From contig CAMTOX010000094.1 in assembly GCA_947074225.1 (NCBI GenBank), forward strand, positions 1 to 7,116: DNA of 7,116 nt, given 5' to 3'. A program made the position numbers and the translations under genes. Origin of the DNA: an uncultured bacterium. Lineage in GTDB: Bacteria > Bacteroidota > Bacteroidia > Bacteroidales > Paludibacteraceae. Below the pieces are notes generated by a model that was given only the letters and a program-made list of their open reading frames with translations, was not told where the DNA came from and made no database searches. Of this stretch, positions 1-5,545 are shown in pieces (the first letter of the stretch is position 1; the number at the start of each line of letters is the position of its first letter).

Positions 1-124
1 ACATAATATTTTCATGTCTTGCAGTAGCAGCAATGTCTGCTTTTTATGTAATGAGTGCCCGATGTTTTTTTACCTGTCGAAAGCGACTAATGACCGCGTC
101 ACGAGGTTTGATTTTACTATGTGA
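1..124. other. Left flank, no convincing gene
   Basis: This flank lies beyond the metallophosphoesterase stop codon. On the plus strand an open frame enters from the window edge at position 2 and ends at a TGA at 122-124; its 40 codons are cysteine-rich (it includes CFLCNEC). That length is compatible with chance, and no family is recognised. On the minus strand, an ATG at 15-13 beginning MKILC runs off the edge and could be the start of the next gene, but five codons prove nothing. A 4-bp hairpin (76-79 with 84-87) has no T-tract downstream of it on either strand, so I do not call it a terminator. Confidence 0.3.
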
Positions 125-982
125 TTAGTCATATCCTTTAGGTTGGAGCGACGATGCTCCCCATTTTATTGCTTCTTCCTGGTGTGCTTTGTCAATGATA
201 AAAATTGGATCGGAGATAGCATAGATGGTATAATTGCCTTTCTGCTCTTTACCACGTTGCATGGTGCGGTTTATTACTGCTGGAAGCGCATCAAAGTTAT
301 CCATAAAATTACGGTGATAATGGCCACTCAATACCCCTTGGATATTATATTTTCGGGCCACGTCGGTTACTTCATACCAGTTGCTAACATCACCATTTTT
401 TAGTGGGTGATGCGATACTAAAAAGATTGGACGTTTCTTTCCGGCAATCTTTAATTGGCGTGTTAACCATTCTATATCTTGTGGCTGAATATACCCATCG
501 CCACTATTTTGTATTTGACCGGTATTAATACCTAAGAAGATATAGTCGTTCATTAACAAGCGAAAGCGTTCTGCCCCGAATATACGTTTGAAATCGGTAC
601 CACCTGATTCTGTGCTACGTGTGTCGTGATTACCTGGAATAACGTAATATGGTAGTTTAAGTTTCTCTAATAGTTTCTTAGCATGCTCTAACGATGCCCG
701 ATCTCCGTGCTCTGTTACATCGCCAGTAACCAACACAAAAGCCAATCCTTTCTGCATATTAATATCGTCAATAATAGCGGCTAAATCCTCACTATTAAGA
801 CTATTATTCACATCGATATGTAAATCGGTTAATAGAGCAAAGCTAAATGTTGAGTTGTAAACAATTTTTTCTGGTTCATAAAGAGCCCCACTATTCTTAC
901 CACTTCCTTCATAAGGGTCTTGCGCAAAAAGAGTTACACAAAATAAACAGCATGCTACAATAGCTAAAAAACGTTTGGTCAT
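125..982 (-). CDS. Exported calcineurin-like metallophosphoesterase
   Basis: A 285-residue protein predicted to hydrolyse phosphomono- or diesters using a two-metal centre in the periplasm or outside the cell. All five metallophosphoesterase (Pfam Metallophos) blocks are visible: D53-x-H55, G87-D88, G117-N-H-D120, H191-H192 and G220-H-x-H223. The substrate cannot be read from the sequence. Residues 1-20 form a Sec signal peptide (MTKR, then a hydrophobic core ending LFAQ). I chose the ATG at 982 because the alternative ATG at 1021 adds 13 polar/aromatic residues ahead of the signal peptide. The cysteines at 11, 12 and 15 do not make a proper lipobox. The nearest well-known relatives are cyclic-AMP phosphodiesterase CpdA/Icc-type enzymes, but those are cytoplasmic, so that name is not transferred. 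The gene stands alone, with its own -7 box upstream and no clear terminator. Family is confident; function is not. Confidence 0.9.
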   Translation of the reverse strand: MTKRFLAIVACCLFCVTLFAQDPYEGSGKNSGALYEPEKIVYNSTFSFALLTDLHIDVNNSLNSEDLAAIIDDINMQKGLAFVLVTGDVTEHGDRASLEHAKKLLEKLKLPYYVIPGNHDTRSTESGGTDFKRIFGAERFRLLMNDYIFLGINTGQIQNSGDGYIQPQDIEWLTRQLKIAGKKRPIFLVSHHPLKNGDVSNWYEVTDVARKYNIQGVLSGHYHRNFMDNFDALPAVINRTMQRGKEQKGNYTIYAISDPIFIIDKAHQEEAIKWGASSLQPKGYD

Positions 983-1070
983 ATTGGTGTTATTAGTCTT
1001 AAAAAAACAATAGAATGTCATTTTACATCGGTATTTACCTAATATAATGAGCTATAAAAAAATTCAATCA

Positions 1071-1078
1071 CAAAAGTA
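1071..1078 (-). promoter_or_regulatory. Predicted -7 box for the metallophosphoesterase
   Basis: On the minus strand this reads TACTTTTG, an exact match to the Bacteroidota -7 consensus TAnnTTTG. It lies 88 bases upstream of the chosen ATG at 982. No clear TTTG -33 element is seen at the expected distance. The predicted leader is roughly 80 nt with the 982 start. Confidence 0.5.
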
Positions 1079-1179
1079 ATATAAATTGCGAGACTAAGAA
1101 AAGAATAACTCTATAATCCATAGCTTGTGAGGATTGAATTACCTTAATAAAATACAATTATATTGGAATAAACTATATA

Positions 1180-1755
1180 TTATTTTATTTGTGATCTTAT
1201 TCTACTCAATGTTTCGGCACTCATATTCAAATATGAAGCAATGTCTGCTATAGGTACTCGGTTTACGATATTTGAATATTCTTCACAAAAACGTTTATAA
1301 CGTTCAATAGTACTCTCAAAGCGCAAAGAATCTGACTTTTGTTGAGATACCACAAGCATATATTCCATCATTTTGCGGTAGAGTCTTACCAAATCCACCT
1401 CGCCTTGATCGCATAAGCTTTCCCATTTAGCAAAGTCAAGCAAATAGATAACTGAAGGCTCTATAGCCTCTATCATAATCATTGTTGGCTCTTTTAAGAA
1501 GAGACTCTCTAAACAACTTGCCACATCGGAATCGGTCGAGAAATGCTCAGTTATATATTTATCATCCTTATAATAGTATTGGCGCATAATGCCTCTCTCT
1601 ACAATGTAAATATGTTTTGTCACCTCTCCCTGATGAAGTATAATCTCTCCTTTCTTGAACTCTCTACGCTCTAAAATATTAGATAATAGCACTTTGGATC
1701 GGTCAGAGAAAGTTAGGTGGTATTTCTTTAATATAATATCAATAATAGAAGTCAT
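1180..1755 (-). CDS. Crp/Fnr-family transcriptional regulator
   Basis: A 191-residue cytoplasmic DNA-binding regulator. Residues about 15-110 form a cNMP-binding-like beta-roll (FKKGEIILHQGE at 33-44, followed by YIVERG). A long dimerisation helix follows (about 115-150), then a C-terminal helix-turn-helix (about 165-190). The recognition helix contains E181-T-L-S184-R185, the E-x-x-S-R pattern that in E. coli FNR (ETISR) reads TTGAT half-sites. The protein lacks the N-terminal cysteine cluster of FNR (its only cysteines are C81, C115 and C157). The cassette that binds cAMP phosphate in CRP is not conserved (KEPTMIMIEA at about 88-97), so the signal is unknown. I prefer the ATG at 1755 over 1821: the longer start lies inside the operator palindrome and upstream of the predicted -7 box, and the added residues are not part of the fold. 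It is divergent from the VOC-DUF418 pair, its likely target along with itself. Confidence 0.9.
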   Translation of the reverse strand: MTSIIDIILKKYHLTFSDRSKVLLSNILERREFKKGEIILHQGEVTKHIYIVERGIMRQYYYKDDKYITEHFSTDSDVASCLESLFLKEPTMIMIEAIEPSVIYLLDFAKWESLCDQGEVDLVRLYRKMMEYMLVVSQQKSDSLRFESTIERYKRFCEEYSNIVNRVPIADIASYLNMSAETLSRIRSQIK

Positions 1756-1774
1756 AACCTTTAAGTATATAGCA

Positions 1775-1782
1775 CAAAGATA
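1775..1782 (-). promoter_or_regulatory. Predicted -7 box for the Crp/Fnr gene
   Basis: On the minus strand this reads TATCTTTG, matching TAnnTTTG. It lies about 20 bases before the ATG at 1755, giving a short leader of roughly a dozen bases. The candidate -33 element is imperfect (TTTCG at 1807-1803, about 20 bases upstream) and falls within the overlapping inverted repeats, so binding there could affect the gene's own transcription. Confidence 0.5.
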
Positions 1783-1785
1783 ATT

Positions 1786-1809
1786 AATTTCGTTAGAAAT
1801 GACGAAATT
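1786..1809. promoter_or_regulatory. Inverted repeat AATTTCGT-N8-ACGAAATT, candidate operator
   Basis: Two perfect 8-bp arms (1786-1793 and 1802-1809) are separated by 8 bases. The right arm overlaps the left end of the FNR-type palindrome at 1805-1824. The repeat lies between the -7 box of the Crp/Fnr gene and the VOC promoter, covering the region where the regulator gene's -35-like element should be. Its length and symmetry suit a dimeric helix-turn-helix protein, but it does not match a consensus I recognise. It could be a second, weaker site for the same regulator, or chance symmetry in AT-rich DNA. Confidence 0.4.
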
Positions 1810-1824
1810 GATAATTATCAATTT
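1805..1824. promoter_or_regulatory. Perfect palindrome with exact FNR-type box
   Basis: All ten base pairs of this 20-bp palindrome are symmetric. At 1808-1821 it contains TTGAT-AATT-ATCAA, an exact match to the E. coli FNR consensus TTGAT-N4-ATCAA. It sits in the divergent region next to a Crp/Fnr-family gene whose recognition helix has the FNR-like E-x-x-S-R residues. Its centre (1814.5) is about 42 bases upstream of the start site predicted from the VOC -7 box, the usual place for class II activation by this family. Direct binding and the start site are inferred. Confidence 0.7.
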
Positions 1825-1851
1825 GTATTTCTTACAATATCATTACTTTTG
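1822..1851 (+). promoter_or_regulatory. Predicted promoter of the VOC-DUF418 unit
   Basis: A TTTG -33 element at 1822-1825 and an exact -7 box TACTTTTG (TAnnTTTG) at 1844-1851 are separated by 18 bases. The start site would be near 1857, giving a leader of about 20 bases to the ATG at 1880. The -33 element overlaps the right end of the FNR-type palindrome. Confidence 0.65.
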
Positions 1852-1879
1852 CTTTCTCTATTCATTTAATTAAGCATTC

Positions 1880-2269
1880 ATGAAAATAAATCATATTGCT
1901 ATTTGGGTAAAAGATTTAGAGCAGATGGCTCAATTTTACCACACCTATTTTGGCTTTTCAATAGGTCAAAAATACCATAATGCATCGAAACAATTCACCT
2001 CAAGATTTCTAACTTCTAAGGAAGGAGGTAGTAGAATAGAACTTATGCATAAACCCAATTTACTCTCCAATATAGAAGGAGATGTATCACTATATGGACT
2101 TGCACATATAGCCATATCGGTGGGTAGTAAAGAAGAGGTTGAATGTCTCACCTCACTCTTAGAGCATGAAGGCTACACCATTATGAGTGAACCACGCACA
2201 ACGGGCGACGGCTATTATGAGAGTGTTATATTTGACCCGGAAAACAATATCTTAGAGATTACTATTTAA
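1880..2269 (+). CDS. VOC (glyoxalase-fold) family metalloprotein
   Basis: A 129-residue cytoplasmic protein of the vicinal oxygen chelate superfamily (glyoxalase I / bleomycin-resistance fold). It has two beta-alpha-beta-beta-beta modules: residues 1-57 (MKINHIAIWVKDLEQM through RIELM) and about 73-129 (LAHIAISV through NILEITI). The expected metal ligands are all present: H5, E54, H76 and E126. It is therefore probably an active metalloenzyme rather than a pure binding protein. It resembles the single-domain lactoylglutathione-lyase-like proteins common in bacteria, but the substrate (methylglyoxal adduct, fosfomycin-like antibiotic or other) cannot be decided from sequence. It is the first gene downstream of the FNR-type box and promoter, divergent from the Crp/Fnr regulator. 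The DUF418 gene follows after 62 bases and is probably co-transcribed. Confidence 0.88.
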   Translation: MKINHIAIWVKDLEQMAQFYHTYFGFSIGQKYHNASKQFTSRFLTSKEGGSRIELMHKPNLLSNIEGDVSLYGLAHIAISVGSKEEVECLTSLLEHEGYTIMSEPRTTGDGYYESVIFDPENNILEITI

Positions 2270-2331
2270 TCTATTTCCCAACAACTCCAAAACATCAATT
2301 CATTATTAATTATTTATATTTCTAGTATTAA

Positions 2332-3516
2332 ATGACATCTTCTGATTCTAAAACAAAACGTATTACCGTGGTCGATGCTCTGCGCGGTTTTGCCATTTTT
2401 GCTATTCTATTAGTACATAGTCAAGAGCACTTCATGTATTTTGAGTTCCCCGATCCTTCTACGCTCCCTGCATGGCTAAATGCTTTAAACCAAGGTACAC
2501 ACGACATTATCTTTGCACTCTTTGCTGGTAAGTCGTACGCCATCTTTGCATTACTTTTCGGACTCACATTCTACATTCAGCAACGTAACCAAGAGAAAAA
2601 AGGAAACGATTTTGGTTATAGATTCCTTTGGCGCCTTCTCTTGCTGGTTGGTTTTGCATTTATAAATGCTGCCATATTTCCTGGTGGCGATATTCTTCTT
2701 CTCTATGCTATTATGGGAGTGTTACTCTTTTTTATGCGACACCAAAGCAATAAAACCATTCTTATTGTAGCCATATTTTTTTTAATGCAACCTATGGAGT
2801 GGTTTCAACAAATATTTGGACTTCACCAAATAAACTCTTTGAATGGTCCACTATGGGACGATGTGTATAATTACACTAAACATGGAAGCTTCAGCGAATT
2901 TATCATTGGCAATTTAACGCTCGGACAAAAGGCTAGTTTATTATGGGCTATTGAAGGAGGACGATTCTTCCAGACTGGAGGACTATTCTTATTAGGATAC
3001 CTCATTGGGCGTAAAGGATGGTTTGTTGAGAGCGACCAGAATAAGAAACGTTGGGAGTATGTCATGGCCATATCGGCAATTGCTTATGTGCCGGCTGCAA
3101 CATTAGCGAAACTTACCATAGGTTCATATGCCGGATTAGTATTCGATATGTGGCACAAAGTGCTTTTCACAGGTGTCATTGTATCTGTATTCACCACCTG
3201 CTACTGGTCGTTACCACGTTTTGTAAAACTATGCAAGCCTCTACGCTCATATGGCAGAATGACTTTAACAAACTATATTGCACAATCGTACATAGGCGCT
3301 ATTCTATTCTTCCCTATAGGTTTAAATCTTGCTCCACATTTAGGAATGTTTGCCAGTTTATTTGTTGCCATAGGCATCTTTATCTTTCAGGTATGGTTCT
3401 GTAATTTATGGTTCAAGAATCACACTAAGGGTCCGCTTGAGAGTTTATGGCATAAACTAACCTGGATTACCATTAGAAAAAACAGTAATATTGCGAAGAA
3501 ACAGCTTAGTAACTAA
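2332..3516 (+). CDS. DUF418 family multi-pass membrane protein
   Basis: A 394-residue inner-membrane protein with about ten hydrophobic segments, roughly at residues 13-30, 58-82, 98-116, 119-135, 142-157, 203-227, 243-260, 274-292, 311-332 and 337-361. The N-terminal ALRGFAIFAILLVH (16-29) resembles the opening of YeiB/DUF418 and acyltransferase-like membrane proteins. The C-terminal hallmarks of DUF418 are present: GRMTLTNYIAQS at 308-319 and GPLESLW at 367-373. The family's biochemical role is not established; distant similarity to membrane acyltransferases is often noted, and transport has also been proposed. The 62-base gap to the VOC gene contains only a near-match -7 sequence (TATATTTC at 2315-2322), so I infer it shares the upstream VOC promoter. 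The gene appears intact. It ends 17 bases before a strong hairpin. Confidence 0.88.
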   Translation: MTSSDSKTKRITVVDALRGFAIFAILLVHSQEHFMYFEFPDPSTLPAWLNALNQGTHDIIFALFAGKSYAIFALLFGLTFYIQQRNQEKKGNDFGYRFLWRLLLLVGFAFINAAIFPGGDILLLYAIMGVLLFFMRHQSNKTILIVAIFFLMQPMEWFQQIFGLHQINSLNGPLWDDVYNYTKHGSFSEFIIGNLTLGQKASLLWAIEGGRFFQTGGLFLLGYLIGRKGWFVESDQNKKRWEYVMAISAIAYVPAATLAKLTIGSYAGLVFDMWHKVLFTGVIVSVFTTCYWSLPRFVKLCKPLRSYGRMTLTNYIAQSYIGAILFFPIGLNLAPHLGMFASLFVAIGIFIFQVWFCNLWFKNHTKGPLESLWHKLTWITIRKNSNIAKKQLSN

Positions 3517-3533
3517 ATATTATAAGCATAAAA

Positions 3534-3574
3534 AATTATGGGCAAACAATCCTTGCGATTGTTTGCCCATAATT
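3534..3574. terminator. 18-bp perfect hairpin, bidirectional terminator
   Basis: Arms 3534-3551 and 3557-3574 pair perfectly around a 5-base loop (CTTGC). The hairpin lies exactly 17 bases from each of the two converging stop codons (DUF418 at 3516 and fabI at 3592). Read on the minus strand it is followed by six T residues (3535-3530), making a canonical intrinsic terminator for fabI. On the plus strand the following sequence is AT-rich but has only a poor T-tract, so termination of DUF418 may be weaker. Confidence 0.85.
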
Positions 3575-3591
3575 ATATAACATCATTTCTA

Positions 3592-4422
3592 TTACTCTTT
3601 ATTGCAGTTTTGACTGAACATCTCAATTGCTTCTGCACTCATTCCAGTAGTAGAGAATCCACCATCGTGGAAAAGGTTTTGCATTGTTACCTTTTTGGTA
3701 TAGTCAGAGAACATCATAACACAATAGTCAGCACACTCATCGGCCGAAGCATTTCCTAGTGGCGACATCTTTTCGGCTACTTCATAGAAGAGATTAAAGC
3801 CCCCTACTCCACTACCTGCAGTAGTCATAGTAGGCGATTGTGAAATGGTATTGATACGTACACCCTTCTTAGAGCCATACAAGCAACCAAAGCTACGTGC
3901 AATAGATTCTAACAATGATTTTGCATCGGCCATATCATTATAACCGGCAAAAGTACGTTGTGCTGCAATATAACTTAATGCAAGCACTGAACCTCCTTCG
4001 GCAATAGCATCTTGTTTCATGGCTACTTGTAGCATCTTATGAAATGAGATAGCCGAAACATCTAAGGTCTTATCTAAGAATTTATAATCTAAATCGTCGT
4101 AAGTGCGTCCTTTACGAACATTTGGCGACATGCCAATAGAGTGTAGAACAAAATCTATTTTACCGCCCAATTTTTCTTGAGCTTCGGTAAATAACTGCTC
4201 TAAATCTTTAATACTTGTTGCATCGGCAGGAATGACTGGTGCATTCAAAGCCTCACTTAATTGATATATTTCACCAGAGCGAATTGCTACTGGAGCATTG
4301 GTTAATACAATTTGAGCGCCTTCGGCTACTGCTTTCTCGGCTACTTTCCAAGCTATTGAACGATCGTTCAATGCTCCGAAAACTATACCGCGTTTTCCTT
4401 TTAATAAGCTATGTGATTGCAT
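3592..4422 (-). CDS. fabI: Enoyl-[acyl-carrier-protein] reductase (NADH)
   Basis: A 276-residue cytoplasmic enzyme of type II fatty-acid synthesis. It reduces the trans-2-enoyl-ACP double bond, the last step of each elongation cycle. It has the divergent short-chain dehydrogenase fold of FabI. The nucleotide loop is GALNDRSIAW (16-25, compare G-x5-SIA). The catalytic pattern is Y151 ... Y161-x6-K168, equivalent to E. coli Y146, Y156 and K163. Residues aligning with E. coli triclosan-contact positions G93 and M159 are retained (G97, M164), so no resistance change is seen at these. The C-terminal HDGGFSTTGMS is also typical. I prefer the ATG at 4422 because MQSHSLLKGKRG aligns with the N-terminus of Bacteroides FabI; the ATG at 4431 would add three residues and leave a leader of only a few bases. 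The gene has its own promoter and terminator and is monocistronic. Confidence 0.96.
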   Translation of the reverse strand: MQSHSLLKGKRGIVFGALNDRSIAWKVAEKAVAEGAQIVLTNAPVAIRSGEIYQLSEALNAPVIPADATSIKDLEQLFTEAQEKLGGKIDFVLHSIGMSPNVRKGRTYDDLDYKFLDKTLDVSAISFHKMLQVAMKQDAIAEGGSVLALSYIAAQRTFAGYNDMADAKSLLESIARSFGCLYGSKKGVRINTISQSPTMTTAGSGVGGFNLFYEVAEKMSPLGNASADECADYCVMMFSDYTKKVTMQNLFHDGGFSTTGMSAEAIEMFSQNCNKE

Positions 4423-4445
4423 AAATAACATTTAAAAATGAATTG

Positions 4446-4479
4446 CAAAGGTAACGTATTTTTACGGCAGAAGACCAAA
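4446..4479 (-). promoter_or_regulatory. Predicted fabI promoter
   Basis: On the minus strand the -7 box at 4453-4446 reads TACCTTTG, an exact TAnnTTTG match. A TTTG -33 element lies at 4479-4476, with a 22-base spacer that is at the long end for Bacteroidota. The start site would be near 4440, about 18 bases before the ATG at 4422. The 130 bases between this promoter and the hairpin at 4585 hold nothing else I can identify. Confidence 0.6.
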
Positions 4480-4584
4480 ACAGATGCTCACTTTTAAGAT
4501 TATTGTGCAAATTTTACTCTTATTATTTATATGCTAAACAACATATTTTACCAATATACAACACCTATTTATGTAGAAAACAAA

Positions 4585-4620
4585 TGCTTGCAGAATAGTA
4601 ATTACACTACTCTACAAGCA
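4585..4620 (-). terminator. Intrinsic terminator of the small exported protein gene
   Basis: A 15-position stem (4585-4599 with 4606-4620) closes a 6-base loop. Two positions are not Watson-Crick. In minus-strand RNA both become U-G/G-U wobbles, while in plus-strand RNA they would be C-A mismatches, so the hairpin is built for minus-strand transcripts. The minus strand continues with TTTGTTTTC. The hairpin begins 35 bases after the second stop codon (4655) but 200 bases after the first (4820), which supports an original gene end at 4655. Confidence 0.7.
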
Positions 4621-4654
4621 AATCACAGAAAATAGAAATATATAACTTCAGGGT

Positions 4655-4819
4655 TTAATTATTCTTTTCACCCTTATTTTTCTCTTTCAATTGACGACGA
4701 ACCTCGTTTACCATCTGTTCTTCGTACTCTTTCACACCTACTTCTTCTTGAATTACCTGATTCTGAAGAATCTGTTCTTGATTTGAATCCTGGAACCAAC
4801 GCTCGTAATGCGTATATTT
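4655..4819 (-). pseudogene. In-frame 3' continuation beyond a premature TAA
   Basis: Directly after the TAA at 4822-4820, the same frame stays open for 54 codons to a second TAA at 4657-4655. The translation begins KYTHYERWFQDSN and ends EKNKGEKNN; it is charged, helical and rich in Glu, Gln, Asn and Lys, like the upstream protein. It has no start codon near its beginning (the first ATG is about two thirds of the way in), so a separate gene is unlikely. Across the junction the sequence reads IVGP-stop-KYTHYERW; a Glu codon in place of TAA would give GPEKYTHYERW, similar to the second LTxxQ-type motif of Spy/CpxP-like proteins. A single GAA-to-TAA change therefore explains the split. A sequencing error or stop-codon readthrough cannot be excluded. 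The terminator lies just downstream. Confidence 0.65.
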
Positions 4820-5182
4820 TTAAGGACCTACAATGGTTTTAATCTTAGCATTAGTTGTTTTCATTAATGCTTTGATTTGTTCTTTCATTAAATCGGTATT
4901 GTCTCCTGCATTACGAATAATCTTCTGTATTTGAAGTTGTTCTTGACGGCAAATATCCAATACCACCTCTTTTTGCTCATCGGTCATCTTAGTAATTTCA
5001 GCAGCACGCTCTGCTCGTTCTCTTGCACGTGCCTCATGTCGTGCTAACCGTTCTTGACGACGTTCCTCACGTTGCTCATAACGTTGTTGCTCTTTTTCGC
5101 TTCTCTCGCGTGTTTTTCCTTCTTGGCCAAACGCCAATCCAAAGACCATTAGAAAGGCAAGGCTAAATAATAACTTTTTCAT
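4820..5182 (-). CDS. Small exported Arg/Glu-rich Spy/CpxP-like protein, probably truncated
   Basis: A 120-residue product with a clear Sec signal peptide (MKKLLFSLAFLMVFGLAFG, cleavage near 19/20), so it is periplasmic or secreted. Residues about 22-62 are almost entirely Arg, Glu, Gln and Ala and should form a long charged helix or coiled coil. Next comes ITKMTDEQKEVV (63-74), resembling the LTxxQ motif of the Spy/CpxP periplasmic chaperone-like family, then more helix (79-117). The family call is tentative; short Bacteroidota proteins of this layout are usually annotated only as DUF or hypothetical. The reading frame ends at a TAA where the family would be expected to continue; the continuation is present downstream in frame, so this looks like a gene of 175 residues cut at codon 121. 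No clear TAnnTTTG promoter is seen upstream; the ATG follows a purine-rich stretch. Confidence 0.75.
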   Translation of the reverse strand: MKKLLFSLAFLMVFGLAFGQEGKTRERSEKEQQRYEQREERRQERLARHEARARERAERAAEITKMTDEQKEVVLDICRQEQLQIQKIIRNAGDNTDLMKEQIKALMKTTNAKIKTIVGP

Positions 5183-5486
5183 AATTACTTCTTTTTTTCT
5201 TTTATGGTTTAACGATACTAAATCCTATATTTTTACATAGTTATTTATAAACTAATAAATGTAAGTACAATCAAAATGCCAAAACAGATTCTAAAACATA
5301 CATTTCGTATTTTATAACAAAATAGTTTAAAAGGATTCACTAATAGCAAATAATATACATATCATTACTTTCTGAATATTAGAGCATTGCAACGCACCTT
5401 TCCCTTTTAAGACTACATTAATATAATTACATTATCAGTCAAAATAATTACCCATCTGGTTAATAGTATCTCTACAAAAGGCATGC
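5183..5486. other. Intergenic region, nothing identified
   Basis: About 300 AT-rich bases lie between the start of the small exported protein gene and the terminator of the acyl-CoA dehydrogenase gene. I looked on both strands for open frames, TAnnTTTG boxes, strong hairpins and direct repeats and found none that convince. It should contain the promoter of the small gene, but only degenerate candidates are visible. Confidence 0.5.
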
Positions 5487-5522
5487 AAAAAGGGGACTCC
5501 GCATATTTAGCGAAATCCCCTT
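5487..5522 (-). terminator. Intrinsic terminator of the acyl-CoA dehydrogenase gene
   Basis: A 13-position stem (5490-5502 with 5510-5522) includes a G4/C4 block and a CGC/GCG top around a 7-base loop. The two non-Watson-Crick positions become U-G wobbles in minus-strand RNA but C-A mismatches in plus-strand RNA. A run of five T follows on the minus strand (5491-5487). It starts 23 bases after the stop codon at 5546. Confidence 0.82.
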
Positions 5523-5545
5523 CATTCTATATTCGTTCTCTTTAT

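Noticed and set aside
10..19. Lipobox in the metallophosphoesterase signal peptide (IVACC)
   Set aside because: The 298-codon frame was considered, but in the 285-residue protein C11 comes after only a handful of hydrophobic residues and the segment continues to a normal LFAQ signal-peptidase I-type end. (Start and end here give the approximate residue range, not bases; the DNA is about 955-925.)
2..124. Cysteine-rich plus-strand open frame at the left edge
   Set aside because: Only 40 codons with no start in view beyond internal ATGs and no recognised family; this length is compatible with chance. Sequence to the left would decide.
143..403. Plus-strand open frame of 86 codons
   Set aside because: It lies wholly antisense to the metallophosphoesterase gene, whose motifs are complete, and shows no protein-like pattern.
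1146..1189. A/T-only inverted repeat (AATAAAATA with TATTTTATT) as a terminator of the Crp/Fnr gene
   Set aside because: It has no G-C pairs, a 26-base loop, and its right arm overlaps the stop codon, so it is too weak to support.
1756..1821. 22-residue N-terminal extension of the Crp/Fnr protein from the ATG at 1821
   Set aside because: It starts inside the operator palindrome and upstream of the predicted -7 box, so it would not be transcribed from that promoter, and it is not part of the Crp fold.
3051..3404. Plus-strand open frame of 117 codons within DUF418
   Set aside because: It is an alternative frame of the DUF418 gene; its Cys/His-rich translation is an artefact of reading hydrophobic codons out of frame.
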